NCBI GenBank assembly: GCA_002371375.1
Contig: DFIB01000165.1
Location: 1 to 12,033 of the forward strand
Source of the DNA: Mageeibacillus sp. UBA3708
GTDB taxonomy: Bacteria > Bacillota > Clostridia > Saccharofermentanales > Saccharofermentanaceae
Length of the DNA: 12,033 nt
Direction: 5' to 3'
Below are positions 1-6,697 of the stretch, piece by piece. The notes beneath the pieces were generated by a model. That model saw only the letters and a program-made list of their open reading frames with translations, searched no databases and was not told where the DNA came from. Numbering within the stretch: the stretch's first letter is position 1; every line of letters starts with the position of its first letter. Both the position numbers and the translations under genes were made by a program.

Positions 1-95
1 GTGAGCTGTCTTGCTCTCTGGCTTACCAGGATTGCCGCCTCAAAAGGACAGTTTGCCTGCTGCTTGATCTTCTCGATTGAAGGTTCTACTAACAT
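1..95 (-). CDS. rpoZ: RNA polymerase omega subunit (partial, N-terminal part)
   Basis: This is the first 31 codons of a gene whose 3' end lies beyond the left edge. It starts at ATG 95-93, behind an AAAGAGGT ribosome binding site with a 6-nt spacer. The peptide begins MLVEPSIEKI and reaches SQRARQL. This matches the omega N-terminus, in which an ML.PS. start is followed by a conserved arginine-rich 'AKRARQL'-like segment. Omega is the small accessory subunit of RNA polymerase that helps beta' fold and assemble. The gene lies 24 nt downstream of gmk, the classic gmk-rpoZ pairing, and is probably cotranscribed with yicC-remA-gmk. The identification rests on the N-terminal motif plus this gene order, because the rest of the protein cannot be seen. 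Confidence 0.85.
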   Translation of the reverse strand, partial: MLVEPSIEKIKQQANCPFEAAILVSQRARQL

Positions 96-119
96 TTTAT
101 TACCTCTTTCCTTTAATAA

Positions 120-689
120 TTATCTCTTTTTATTCTCGATCAGCTCTATGACCTCATTAACTGCGTCTTCGAGCTTGTCATTGATCACTATGTTATCAAA
201 ACGGTCCTTGCTCTTCATCTCGCCTCTTGCCTGGGCAAGTCTCTGCCGGATCTTCTCCTCAGTCTCCGTTCCCCTGTTCCTCAGTCTCTCTTCAAGTACC
301 TCAAGTGACGGCGGCATAAGGAATATCGTCAGCGCATTATCTCCGAAATGATCCTTAAGAGCTATGCTTCCCTTTACCGTGAGATCGACCAGACAGTCGG
401 TCCCGGATTCGCACAGGTTCTCGATGTGCGCTCTCGGAGTTCCGTAGTAATTGCCGACATATGTGTCGTATTCCAGGATCTCTCCGGACTCGATCATCGC
501 TTCGAACTGTTCCTTGGTGCGGAAATAATATTCCACTCCGTCCTGTTCTTCTCCTCTGGGTGCTCTCGTTGTTACGGAGATAGAGCTTCCCATCTCAGGG
601 AAACGCTCTGCGACCTTCCCGAGAACCGTGCCCTTGCCTGCACCCGAAGGACCTGATATGCAAACGATCAATCCTTTATTGTTATTCAC
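120..689 (-). CDS. gmk: Guanylate kinase
   Basis: A 189-residue guanylate kinase, which phosphorylates GMP to GDP with ATP in purine nucleotide synthesis and recycling. The P-loop is SGPSGAGKG at about residues 12-20. The GMP-binding region follows, with SVTTRAPRGEEQDGVEYYF at about residues 38-56, then GNYYGTP at 79-85. The length is typical (about 190-205). The start is GTG at 689. It overlaps the remA stop in a GTGA junction and sits behind an AAGGAGA ribosome binding site with a spacer of about 7 nt. The overlap suggests translational coupling with remA. rpoZ follows after 24 nt. Nothing unusual is seen apart from the GTG start. Confidence 0.97.
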   Translation of the reverse strand: MNNNKGLIVCISGPSGAGKGTVLGKVAERFPEMGSSISVTTRAPRGEEQDGVEYYFRTKEQFEAMIESGEILEYDTYVGNYYGTPRAHIENLCESGTDCLVDLTVKGSIALKDHFGDNALTIFLMPPSLEVLEERLRNRGTETEEKIRQRLAQARGEMKSKDRFDNIVINDKLEDAVNEVIELIENKKR

Positions 690-916
690 CCGAGCTTCTC
701 CTTTATCTCTTCAACGGTCATCGAGCTCAACACCACATGATCGCTGTCAGTTACCATTACGGCCTTGCACTTCTTGCCTGCGCAGCAGTCTATGCACATA
801 GCACGATCCTTGGCATCCTGTATCATTCTTCTTGCAGGAGATGAATCCGCTGATACAACACACAAGATTCTTCCCTCCGCTATGAGATTCCCGAAACCGA
901 TGTCAATAAATCCCAC
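686..916 (-). CDS. remA: RemA/DUF370-family regulator, cysteine-rich variant
   Basis: A small protein (76 residues from GTG 916) of the RemA (DUF370) family, DNA-binding activators of extracellular-matrix genes in Bacillus. Family landmarks are FIDIGFGN at 3-10, R16, the VSADSSPARRMIQDAKDR stretch at 21-38, and VTDSDHVVLS at 55-64. I chose GTG 916 because AGGAGA lies 9 nt upstream and the protein then begins, as the family does, just before the IGFGN motif. A GTG at 934 would overlap the yicC stop as GTGA and give 82 residues, but has no clear ribosome binding site. The segment usually read as LIDATYGRRTRAV is here CIDCCAGKKCKAV. That keeps basic charge but adds C41, C44, C45 and C50 (C19 is a fifth). 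The position between yicC and gmk is the family's usual one. The family call is firm; a role in matrix regulation here is unproven. Confidence 0.9.
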   Translation of the reverse strand: MGFIDIGFGNLIAEGRILCVVSADSSPARRMIQDAKDRAMCIDCCAGKKCKAVMVTDSDHVVLSSMTVEEIKEKLG

Positions 917-930
917 TTTATCTCTTCTCC

Positions 931-1818
931 TCACGCCAGATTCTGAACCTGCTCTCTCATCTCTTCGACGAGATTCTTCATCTTGAGAACTCTGTTCGTT
1001 ATCTCGATGTCATTGGCCTTGGAACCGGTCGTATTGATCTCCCTGTTGATCTCCTGGATCAGGAAATCCATCTTCTTGCCGATCGATCCGTCAGAAGCCA
1101 GGATCTTCCTTGCCTGAGCGAAATGGCTGATCAGCCTCTTCATCTCCTCATCGATGCAGCACTTGTCGGCAAATACCGCCACTTCGGCGGCAAGCCTCGA
1201 TTCATCGTAGAACTCTCTCTTCTCATCAGCAAGGATCACATCGATCCTGTCGGATAAGCGCTGCCTGTAATCAGCGACAACATTAGGTGAATACTCCGCA
1301 ACTTCATCTCTGAGCTTCTCAAGTTCGCCGACCTTGCCGGTGATGTCATCTGCAAGGCTCTTACCCTCTGCCTTCCTCATCTCGATCATTCCGGAAAGAG
1401 CTTCATCAACAGCGCAGGCAAGCTCGGAATAGAGCTTGTCCTCGTCAACACTTACTTGTCTTAGAGTGATTATATCCTGATATGCGGCAAGCCTTGATGA
1501 AGCCAGGTCATCCTCCCTGCCCGTGACAACGGAGATCCTTCTGACTGCTTCGGAATATGCCTTGGCAAGACCTTCATTGATAATCACTTCGGATCCTTCG
1601 GCATCATTGTCCTCAAAATTGATGAACATGTCGATCTTGCCGCGGAGAAGTGCGTCAGACACAGTCTTCCTTATCTTCGCATCGGCAAAATTAAATAATC
1701 TGGGCAGCCTCAAATTGATATCGCAATATCTGCTGTTAACGGACTTGATCTCAACCGTATATCTTCTTGACTCAAAGATCTTCTCACTGCGGCCGTAGCC
1801 CGTCATGCTTAATGCCAT
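931..1818 (-). CDS. yicC: YicC/YloC-family endoribonuclease
   Basis: A 295-residue protein of the YicC/YloC family (YicC_N plus DUF1732), reported as endoribonucleases in E. coli and B. subtilis. The N-terminus MALSMTGYGR matches the family's S.MTG.GR start. The C-terminal signature is GKKMDFLIQEINREINTTGSKAND, and the protein ends in a charged helix. The start is ATG 1818, with TGGAGG 4 nt upstream. A TTG 15 nt further up is open but would lie upstream of that Shine-Dalgarno. Length is normal. It leads the yicC-remA-gmk-rpoZ operon, with its stop at 931-933 a short distance before remA. The promoter appears to lie at 1904-1932, upstream of a terminator-like hairpin. The substrate RNA cannot be inferred from the sequence. 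Confidence 0.93.
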   Translation of the reverse strand: MALSMTGYGRSEKIFESRRYTVEIKSVNSRYCDINLRLPRLFNFADAKIRKTVSDALLRGKIDMFINFEDNDAEGSEVIINEGLAKAYSEAVRRISVVTGREDDLASSRLAAYQDIITLRQVSVDEDKLYSELACAVDEALSGMIEMRKAEGKSLADDITGKVGELEKLRDEVAEYSPNVVADYRQRLSDRIDVILADEKREFYDESRLAAEVAVFADKCCIDEEMKRLISHFAQARKILASDGSIGKKMDFLIQEINREINTTGSKANDIEITNRVLKMKNLVEEMREQVQNLA

Positions 1819-1851
1819 ATAGCCTCCAGACAAAATAGTTCTTACAGATGG

Positions 1852-1893
1852 AAAAAGCCTGCTCGCAGGGACTTATTCCCTACGAAGAGGCTT
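1852..1893 (-). terminator. Strong intrinsic terminator after the metallophosphoesterase gene
   Basis: Read on the minus strand, AAGCCT (1893-1888) pairs with AGGCTT (1860-1855). Inside it, TTCGTAGGGA pairs with TCCCTGCGAG around a 5-nt ATAAG loop, with one C-C mismatch and two G-T wobbles, for a stem of about 16 pairs. A TTTTT run (1856-1852) follows at the 3' side. On the plus strand there is no T-run, so termination is directed for minus-strand transcription. It lies 28 nt downstream of the metallophosphoesterase stop and 34 nt upstream of the yicC start. It should end the HPr-uvrC-phosphoesterase transcript, and may also act on transcripts begun at the promoter just upstream. Confidence 0.85.
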
Positions 1894-1903
1894 ATCGCGA
1901 TAT

Positions 1904-1932
1904 ATTATAATATATGTGCATCAAAAACTCAA
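1904..1932 (-). promoter_or_regulatory. Candidate sigma-A promoter for yicC operon, upstream of the terminator hairpin
   Basis: On the minus strand, TTGAGT (1932-1927) is followed by a 17-nt spacer and a perfect TATAAT (1909-1904). The -35 box overlaps the last codons of the metallophosphoesterase gene. Transcription would start near 1897, only a few nucleotides before the terminator hairpin at 1893. The yicC leader would then be about 80 nt long and open with that hairpin. No comparable promoter is visible between the hairpin and yicC. The boxes are seen directly; activity is inferred. Confidence 0.55.
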
Positions 1933-2643
1933 CAGTTTGAGAGGAACAAAGCCGAGATAATCTCCCGATGTGCAGTAATAGCGGCATCCTTCAAATTCAA
2001 TTTGCTCAAAGACCTTGCGGTGCGCGAGTCCGTGAAGGTGTCCGTACACGCAGATATCGGCTCCTCCCTCCCTGATTATCTCCGTGAGATCCGTCGGATG
2101 ATCGAACTTCGTTATCGGAGGATAATGGAGCATTATTATCCTGGTTCTGCTGCGTCCGGGATCATATTTATCCATCTCTGCAAAGCAAAGCCTGAGTCTG
2201 GCAAGTTCACGGTCATAGATTTTCTTGTCCTGCTGTCCGAATTCGGAATCTCCCGGGAGCATCCATCCTCTCGTACCCGAGATAAGCGCTCCCTCCGCTT
2301 CAATGACATTAGTTCTGACAATCTCGATCCCGCTGTATGATCTGCCGGCGAAGAATGCATCCATCTTGCTTATGGTCGTCCACCAGTAATCGTGATTGCC
2401 CCGTGACAGGAGTTTCCTTCCCGGGAGTGATGACAGAAATTCGAAGTCCTCCTCAGCCTCGGTTATCTTCGTTGCCCATGATATGTCACCCGATATAAGA
2501 ACCGTATCTTCAGCCGTGACAGTACTCATCCACCCGTTCCTGATGCGGTCTATATAACCGTCCCACTTAGAGCCGAATACATCCATGCTCTTCTCCGGAT
2601 TGCTCAAAGACAAATGAAGATCCGATAATGCAAAGACAGCCAT
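1921..2643 (-). CDS. Calcineurin-like metallophosphoesterase (COG1768-like)
   Basis: A 240-residue soluble metallophosphoesterase with the full set of metal-site motifs: SDLH (D8, H10), SGDISWA (D53), RGNHDYWW (N83, H84), LHYPP (H173) and YGHLHG (H202, H204). The GDISWA and GNHDYWW forms, with a MDVFG segment near residue 21, resemble the 'predicted phosphohydrolase' group COG1768 of clostridia rather than a named enzyme. A two-metal phosphoester hydrolase is safe to infer, but the substrate is unknown. The ATG at 2643 directly abuts the uvrC TAG, with GGGAGGG a few nucleotides upstream. The gene is last in the HPr-uvrC operon, before the terminator at 1852-1893. Its place behind uvrC could hint at nucleic-acid or nucleotide processing, but this is only positional. 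Confidence 0.93.
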   Translation of the reverse strand: MAVFALSDLHLSLSNPEKSMDVFGSKWDGYIDRIRNGWMSTVTAEDTVLISGDISWATKITEAEEDFEFLSSLPGRKLLSRGNHDYWWTTISKMDAFFAGRSYSGIEIVRTNVIEAEGALISGTRGWMLPGDSEFGQQDKKIYDRELARLRLCFAEMDKYDPGRSRTRIIMLHYPPITKFDHPTDLTEIIREGGADICVYGHLHGLAHRKVFEQIEFEGCRYYCTSGDYLGFVPLKLLSF

Positions 2644-4518
2644 CTATCCCTCCCTGTCGAAATAAGCTCTTATCGCCGCGGCATCCCCGGCAGTTATTCC
2701 CTTCACACCGGCAAGCTCCTCCTCCGGCGCTTGCTCGATATTCCTGATTGTACCAAAATGTGCGAGCAATATCCTGCGTTTTGCAGGACCGATCCCGGGG
2801 ATATTCTCGAGCCTGTATCTGAGATTGCGCTTGCCCGAGAGCTTGCGCTGATATGTTATGGCGAACCTGTGAACCTCATTCTGAACAGCCGTGAGGAATC
2901 TGAGAAGAGCCATCTCCTCGTCAGTCAGGTCCTTACGTTCCAGTGACAGTTCGCGTCCGTCTTCAAATACGATTCCCGCCGTCTTGTGCCTGTCGTTCTT
3001 GACCATTCCTGCGAGCAGGATATTCTCTGTCCCCGGGATATTTCTTACGATTCCGGCGATCGCAGACAGCTGTCCTTTGCCACCGTCCGCCAGGATAAGA
3101 TCCGGCATCGCGAATCCGTCCTTCTCATTATGTGCGAACCTCCGCGACAGCGTCTCCCTCATGGATTCGAAGTCATCCTGGGATACGACTCTCTTCATCT
3201 TGAACAGCCTGTATGCCTGCTTATCGGGACGCCCGTCCCTGAACACTACCATGCCGGAGCAGATATCGTCATTTCCGAGATTGGAGATATCGAATGATTC
3301 CACTCTTGAGATCGTCCCTTCCGGGGCGTTCATCAGCTTCTCGAGATACCTTAACGGTGCCTGCGGATCGGCACCTGCACCGCCTCCCCTCAGGATCCTT
3401 CTGACCATCATCTCGCGAGCATTGTTCACCGCCAGCTTTAGCAGATCGTTAAGCTCTCCGCGCTGAGGCACGTGAAGGGCAACCTTATGACCTCCGACGC
3501 CGGAGATATATTCCGATATGCTTGCCCTTTCCTCTTCGTCGAGGACGCCTGAAGGTATCACGACCGTCGGCGGGATCTTGGGCGCATTCTCATAATACTG
3601 CATGAGGAATCCCTTAAGGATCTCCGCCTGGTCATCCTCTCCTCCCGTCACGAAATAAGTCGATGATCCCACGACCCTGCCGTCTCTTACTTCAAGCTTG
3701 CGGACACAGGTCTCGCCGGCATCCTGCCATATACCGACCGCGTCGACATCGCGCCTGATCTCCATAAATACATGCTGGTTCTTTCTGATATTCGCAAGTG
3801 ACGCCAGCCGGTCCCTGAACACCGATGCCTTCTCAAATTCCAGAGCTTCGGAGGCCTTCTCCATCTCAATCCGCATCGTCCTCTCGATGCCGTCGTAATT
3901 GCCCTCGAAGAACAACACGATCTGCGAGATCATCTTCCTATAATCGGATGCGGAGATCTCGCCGGAGCAGGGCGCCATGCATTTCCCGATGTGGTAGTTA
4001 AGGCACGGTCTCTCCTTGCCGATATCCCGCGGGAAAACCTTTTTGCAGCGTTTGAGAGGAAACATATAATCGATAGTCTTCATGACCTCATAAAGGTCGG
4101 AATTCATGTACGGTCCATAGTACAGAGCACCCGCCCTGCGCATCTTCTCATCCACCCTGAAAGACTTTATAACTCTGGGATACTCTTCATTGAGCGTCAC
4201 GCAGATATAGGGATACCCCTTATCGTCACGAAGCAGGATGTTGTACTTGGGCTGATATCTCTTGATGAGGTTCGCCTCAAGAAGAAGAGCCTCGGCCTCA
4301 GACCCTACAACAGTGTATTCAAAATCCGCAACGTGCGATACCATCGCCCTGACTTTTGGGTAAGGTATCACCTTGGATGCAAAATAGCTCTTCAGTCTGT
4401 TGCGGAGTTTTTTTGCCTTGCCCACATAAATAATACATCCCGAAGAGTCCTTCATGAGGTACACCCCGGGATCCTGTGGAACCGTATCTAATCTCGCGTC
4501 GAAAGTTTTGTCTGTCAT
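2644..4518 (-). CDS. uvrC: Excinuclease ABC subunit C
   Basis: A full-length 624-residue UvrC, the nucleotide excision repair nuclease that cuts DNA on both sides of a lesion marked by UvrAB. The N-terminal GIY-YIG domain (about 11-95, for the 3' cut) shows PGVYLM, YVGKAKKLRNR (Y31, R39) and E76. Cysteines C158, C172, C180 and C184 match the cluster proposed to bind 4Fe-4S. The UVR motif, which contacts UvrB, lies at about 205-240. The RNase H-like domain for the 5' cut carries D410 (FDISNLG), D449 region (SQDDFESM), D478 (LADGGKG) and H550 (NEVHRF). A helix-hairpin-helix pair (about 568-620, IPGIGPAKRR and VKGITAGDAAAI) closes the protein. The ATG at 4518 overlaps the HPr stop as ATGA, so the two are probably translationally coupled. 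No unusual features. Confidence 0.98.
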   Translation of the reverse strand: MTDKTFDARLDTVPQDPGVYLMKDSSGCIIYVGKAKKLRNRLKSYFASKVIPYPKVRAMVSHVADFEYTVVGSEAEALLLEANLIKRYQPKYNILLRDDKGYPYICVTLNEEYPRVIKSFRVDEKMRRAGALYYGPYMNSDLYEVMKTIDYMFPLKRCKKVFPRDIGKERPCLNYHIGKCMAPCSGEISASDYRKMISQIVLFFEGNYDGIERTMRIEMEKASEALEFEKASVFRDRLASLANIRKNQHVFMEIRRDVDAVGIWQDAGETCVRKLEVRDGRVVGSSTYFVTGGEDDQAEILKGFLMQYYENAPKIPPTVVIPSGVLDEEERASISEYISGVGGHKVALHVPQRGELNDLLKLAVNNAREMMVRRILRGGGAGADPQAPLRYLEKLMNAPEGTISRVESFDISNLGNDDICSGMVVFRDGRPDKQAYRLFKMKRVVSQDDFESMRETLSRRFAHNEKDGFAMPDLILADGGKGQLSAIAGIVRNIPGTENILLAGMVKNDRHKTAGIVFEDGRELSLERKDLTDEEMALLRFLTAVQNEVHRFAITYQRKLSGKRNLRYRLENIPGIGPAKRRILLAHFGTIRNIEQAPEEELAGVKGITAGDAAAIRAYFDREG

Positions 4519-4775
4519 ACCTGAGGATTTCTCAGGAAATCAGCGAGGCAGTCAACGGCAGCCTGTGCATCGTCACCCTCAGCGGTGATCTCGATCTCAG
4601 CTCCGTTCTCTATACCCAAAGACATCACACCGAGTAAGCTCTTGGAATTTGCACGCCTTCCGCCTCTTACAAAATAAATCGTGCTCCTGAAAGAAGAAGC
4701 CTTCTGAATAAGAGTAGCAACCGCCTTCATGGCAAGCGTATCTTCACAGTTAAAAACCACTTTCTCCTCGGCCAT
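4515..4775 (-). CDS. HPr-like protein lacking the PTS histidine, Ser46 kept (Crh-like)
   Basis: An 86-residue HPr-fold protein. Aligned without gaps to B. subtilis HPr, the active-site stretch GIHARPA is replaced by TLAMKAV. The phosphate-accepting His15 is Ala, Arg17 is Lys and Pro18 is Ala. The regulatory serine is exactly at position 46, within NSKSLLGVMSLGIENGAEI. It therefore cannot carry PEP-derived phosphate in sugar transport, but could be a target of HPr kinase. That is the pattern of Crh, the catabolite-repression HPr paralogue, although Crh itself has Gln15. The start is ATG 4775, with GGAGG 5 nt upstream. An in-frame TTG at 4811 lies almost at the predicted transcription start and lacks a ribosome binding site. 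It heads the operon with uvrC, which overlaps it by 4 nt. HPrK and CcpA are not in the window. Confidence 0.88.
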   Translation of the reverse strand: MAEEKVVFNCEDTLAMKAVATLIQKASSFRSTIYFVRGGRRANSKSLLGVMSLGIENGAEIEITAEGDDAQAAVDCLADFLRNPQV

Positions 4776-5051
4776 GTGACCCTCCGTAATACACAATGAT
4801 GATAGTATCAAACCGTGTTAAGTATATTTTTGTAAAAGGGTTAAGTCAATAATAGAAAAGGCGTGTTTTCCTTTTTCGGCTTTATTGCTTAAATATCAAA
4901 TTTCTTGTCCTTTTGTTTTGTTCAAATTCACCACGCCGTCAACAGAGCGCGTTCCTCCGATGTCTTTTGCATTAACATCGCACTGATACGGGAATACATT
5001 GCCATCCACGCAGAGAAGAAGCATGCGGTGATATTCATCCTCGGGTGGCTG
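4776..5051 (-). other. Intergenic gap with leader, promoter and a short open frame downstream of rimI
   Basis: This is the largest gap in the window. The low end carries the promoter (4821-4849) and the HPr leader. The high end (4896-5051) stays open for 51 codons on the minus strand, in the same frame as rimI, after the rimI TAG at 5052-5054, and stops at TGA 4896-4898. An ATG at 5024 in that frame would give a 42-residue peptide starting MLLLCVDGNVFPYQC. Its nearest GAGG is about 12 nt away, so initiation looks weak. A weak hairpin near 4855-4875 (AAAAGG/CCTTTT, no T-run) may mark the end of the upstream transcript. It could be untranslated 3' sequence, a small gene, or a remnant; I do not recognise the peptide. 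Confidence 0.4.
4821..4849 (-). promoter_or_regulatory. Sigma-A promoter of the HPr-like/uvrC operon
   Basis: On the minus strand, TTGACT (4849-4844), a 17-nt A/T-rich spacer, and TATACT (4826-4821) form a near-consensus promoter. Transcription should start near 4814, giving a leader of about 39 nt with GGAGG in place before ATG 4775. It is the clearest promoter in the window and fits the 276-nt gap that separates this operon from rimI. No obvious cre site or operator repeat was recognised next to it. Confidence 0.85.
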
Positions 5052-5540
5052 CTATGCATCGCACCTGTATTGATCCCCGCCCTGTTCCCGGATCTGTAAT
5101 TCTTTGCTCATCAGAAGAGCATCCCTTCCTTCCCCGTAGTATCCATTCCTGACGCCGTATTCGGCAAAACCGCAGCTGCGGTACAGTGATAAAGCGCGTT
5201 GATTTGTGCTCTCGACTTCAAGGAATACCTTCCTGATCCCACGCCCGGCCAGTATGTTCTCAAGTTCCTCAAGAAGCAGCCGCCCGTACCCTCTGCCCCT
5301 GCATTCCGGAGCTACAACTATATTGCCTATCTCGGCCTCATCTATGACGCCGGAGACGCTGACATATCCTGCACCTTCTGCCACCAGAGCAAACTTGAAT
5401 ACACGGTCACCGCCTGCGGGATCGTACCTGAGCAGGTCAAGGACTGCCTCCTCTGACCACGGAAGAGCAAGATTATCACGCTCAAGTCCCGTTATGAACT
5501 CAAGGTCATCCGGCGTCCCGTAACGGACTGCGGGATTCAC
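5052..5540 (-). CDS. rimI: Ribosomal-protein-alanine N-acetyltransferase (GNAT)
   Basis: A 162-residue GNAT acetyltransferase of the RimI type. These enzymes transfer acetyl from acetyl-CoA to protein N-termini; RimI of E. coli modifies ribosomal protein S18. The acetyl-CoA-binding motif is NIVVAPECRGRGYGRLLLEEL (about 73-93, with RGRGYG at 81-86). It is followed by LEVESTNQRALSLYRSCGF (107-125) and RNGYY (131-135), the RimI signature. The start is GTG 5540, overlapping the tsaB stop as GTGA, with AGAGG 8 nt upstream. The order tsaE-tsaB-rimI is widely conserved. The C-terminal tail past MSKEL is about 16 residues longer than usual, and the reading frame remains open after the TAG. Substrate specificity is inferred from synteny. 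Confidence 0.9.
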   Translation of the reverse strand: MNPAVRYGTPDDLEFITGLERDNLALPWSEEAVLDLLRYDPAGGDRVFKFALVAEGAGYVSVSGVIDEAEIGNIVVAPECRGRGYGRLLLEELENILAGRGIRKVFLEVESTNQRALSLYRSCGFAEYGVRNGYYGEGRDALLMSKELQIREQGGDQYRCDA

Positions 5541-6229
5541 TTCTTAAACCTCTCTGCCTGTGATACGGCGCAGTATGTCGCTGTCACCGATGCTCCGTCA
5601 ACAGGCTTTGGATCGATAAGCGCCGCAGCGGCTATACCCTGCGGAAGTATCACCGCACCCTGTGCATATTCGGCTCTTATCCCGGCCTCGTCGAACGCCG
5701 CACGCATCGTCTCCGACCCGTTGCCCATGACTATTATCCTGGGCTTTTTGGTCCCCAGCATATTCTTGAACTGTACTGCCAATTCCGTGGCATCATAAGC
5801 ATTCTCTTCTATGACCGTGGCATGAGTCTTCCCGTTCATGATCCTGGCAAAGACCCTGTTGTTGCGCGCGTCAAAGCAGGGAACAAAATACGTTATCCTG
5901 TCTGTATCCTCACAGATCTCGCACGACATCGCCAGTGCAAGAGTCGACGACACAGGTATTACTCCCTTACCTGATGCAAGCGCCATACCTTTGACGGCTG
6001 ACAGTCCTATCCTGATGCCTGTAAATGACCCTGGGCCCGTCGTGACCGCGAAGCAGTCGATCGAATCAAATCCTATCCCCGCCTCATGCATGATCCTGTC
6101 AACAAGAGGCATAAATGTCTCAGAATGGGTCTTCTGTTCCATGGACAATTCATAGGCAAGCGGCTTCATATCATCGTAGACGCCGGCACAGCAAGTGGAA
6201 TTCGACGTATCACATGCAAGTATTCTCAA
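5537..6229 (-). CDS. tsaB: tRNA threonylcarbamoyladenosine biosynthesis protein TsaB
   Basis: A 230-residue TsaB, the non-catalytic partner of TsaD in making t6A at position 37 of ANN-decoding tRNAs. The ASKHA-type N-terminus reads ILACDTSNSTC (3-13), and the diagnostic TTGPGSFTGIRIGLSAVKG lies at about 63-81. The start is TTG 6229, overlapping the tsaE stop as TTGA. A strong AAAGGAGG with a 7-nt spacer supports it despite the rare start codon. It sits between tsaE and rimI. TsaD and TsaC/Sua5, also needed for t6A, are not in this window. Confidence 0.95.
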   Translation of the reverse strand: MRILACDTSNSTCCAGVYDDMKPLAYELSMEQKTHSETFMPLVDRIMHEAGIGFDSIDCFAVTTGPGSFTGIRIGLSAVKGMALASGKGVIPVSSTLALAMSCEICEDTDRITYFVPCFDARNNRVFARIMNGKTHATVIEENAYDATELAVQFKNMLGTKKPRIIVMGNGSETMRAAFDEAGIRAEYAQGAVILPQGIAAAALIDPKPVDGASVTATYCAVSQAERFKK

Positions 6230-6696
6230 AGCTCTGCCTCCTTTATCAGTTCATTAAGCCCGGCAAACCTGTCTCCTGCAGGTGTAAGGATCTCAAATGA
6301 CCGTTCGTCTCCCGAGCCGGTTATCTTTATCCTGACAGCCTTATCCGGTATAAGATCATCGATAACGCTGCTCCACTCGATGACGCATACCCCGCCTCTG
6401 TAGAAATACTCGTCAAGTCCCGACATGAGGAACTCCTCACTGTCTCCTATGCGGTATGTATCGAAATGGAATACCGGCAGTCTTCCGGTCTCGTACTCGT
6501 TAACTATCGTAAAGGTCGGCGATAATACAGGATCATCCGCCCCCATTCCGCGCACAAGCCCTCTGGTGAAGCATGTCTTGCCTGCTCCGAGATCGCCGTC
6601 AAGTGTGATGATGTCACCGGGGATCAGAAGCCCTGCAAAGAGTGATGCAAACTTTTCGGTCTGCCCGGGTGATGATGTGCGGAAATCAAAGCTCAC
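6226..6696 (-). CDS. tsaE: tRNA t6A biosynthesis ATPase TsaE
   Basis: A 156-residue P-loop ATPase that works with TsaB and TsaD in t6A synthesis. The Walker A motif is GDLGAGKT (34-41). It is followed by SPTFTIVNEY (59-68), the HFDTYRI motif (77-83) and a Walker B-like VCVIEWSSVI (103-112). I chose GTG 6696, one nucleotide past the stop of the EAL gene, because AAGGA lies 11 nt upstream and the length then fits the family (about 150). A TTG at 6729 would add 11 residues inside the EAL gene but has no ribosome binding site. It is coupled to tsaB by a TTGA overlap. Function is firm; the exact start is less certain. Confidence 0.94.
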   Translation of the reverse strand: MSFDFRTSSPGQTEKFASLFAGLLIPGDIITLDGDLGAGKTCFTRGLVRGMGADDPVLSPTFTIVNEYETGRLPVFHFDTYRIGDSEEFLMSGLDEYFYRGGVCVIEWSSVIDDLIPDKAVRIKITGSGDERSFEILTPAGDRFAGLNELIKEAEL

Positions 6697-6697
6697 G

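Noticed and set aside
2891..3466. A 191-codon open frame on the plus strand opposite uvrC
   Set aside because: It lies wholly inside the well-supported uvrC gene, is rich in Ser/Leu/Pro/Arg as antisense shadows are, and has no ribosome binding site or recognisable domain.
4776..4811. Extended HPr start at TTG 4811
   Set aside because: It would sit at the predicted transcription start and has no ribosome binding site. The ATG at 4775 has GGAGG upstream and gives the normal HPr length and gap-free alignment.
4855..4876. Possible terminator hairpin after rimI (AAAAGG paired with CCTTTT)
   Set aside because: The stem has only two G-C pairs and is followed by CTATTATT rather than a T-run, so it is too weak to call an intrinsic terminator.
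4905..5099. A plus-strand 64-codon frame starting at TTG with a hydrophobic C-terminal stretch
   Set aside because: There is no ribosome binding site before the TTG, it overlaps the 3' end of rimI, and its hydrophobic end is antisense to coding sequence. It would be the only plus-strand gene in the window.
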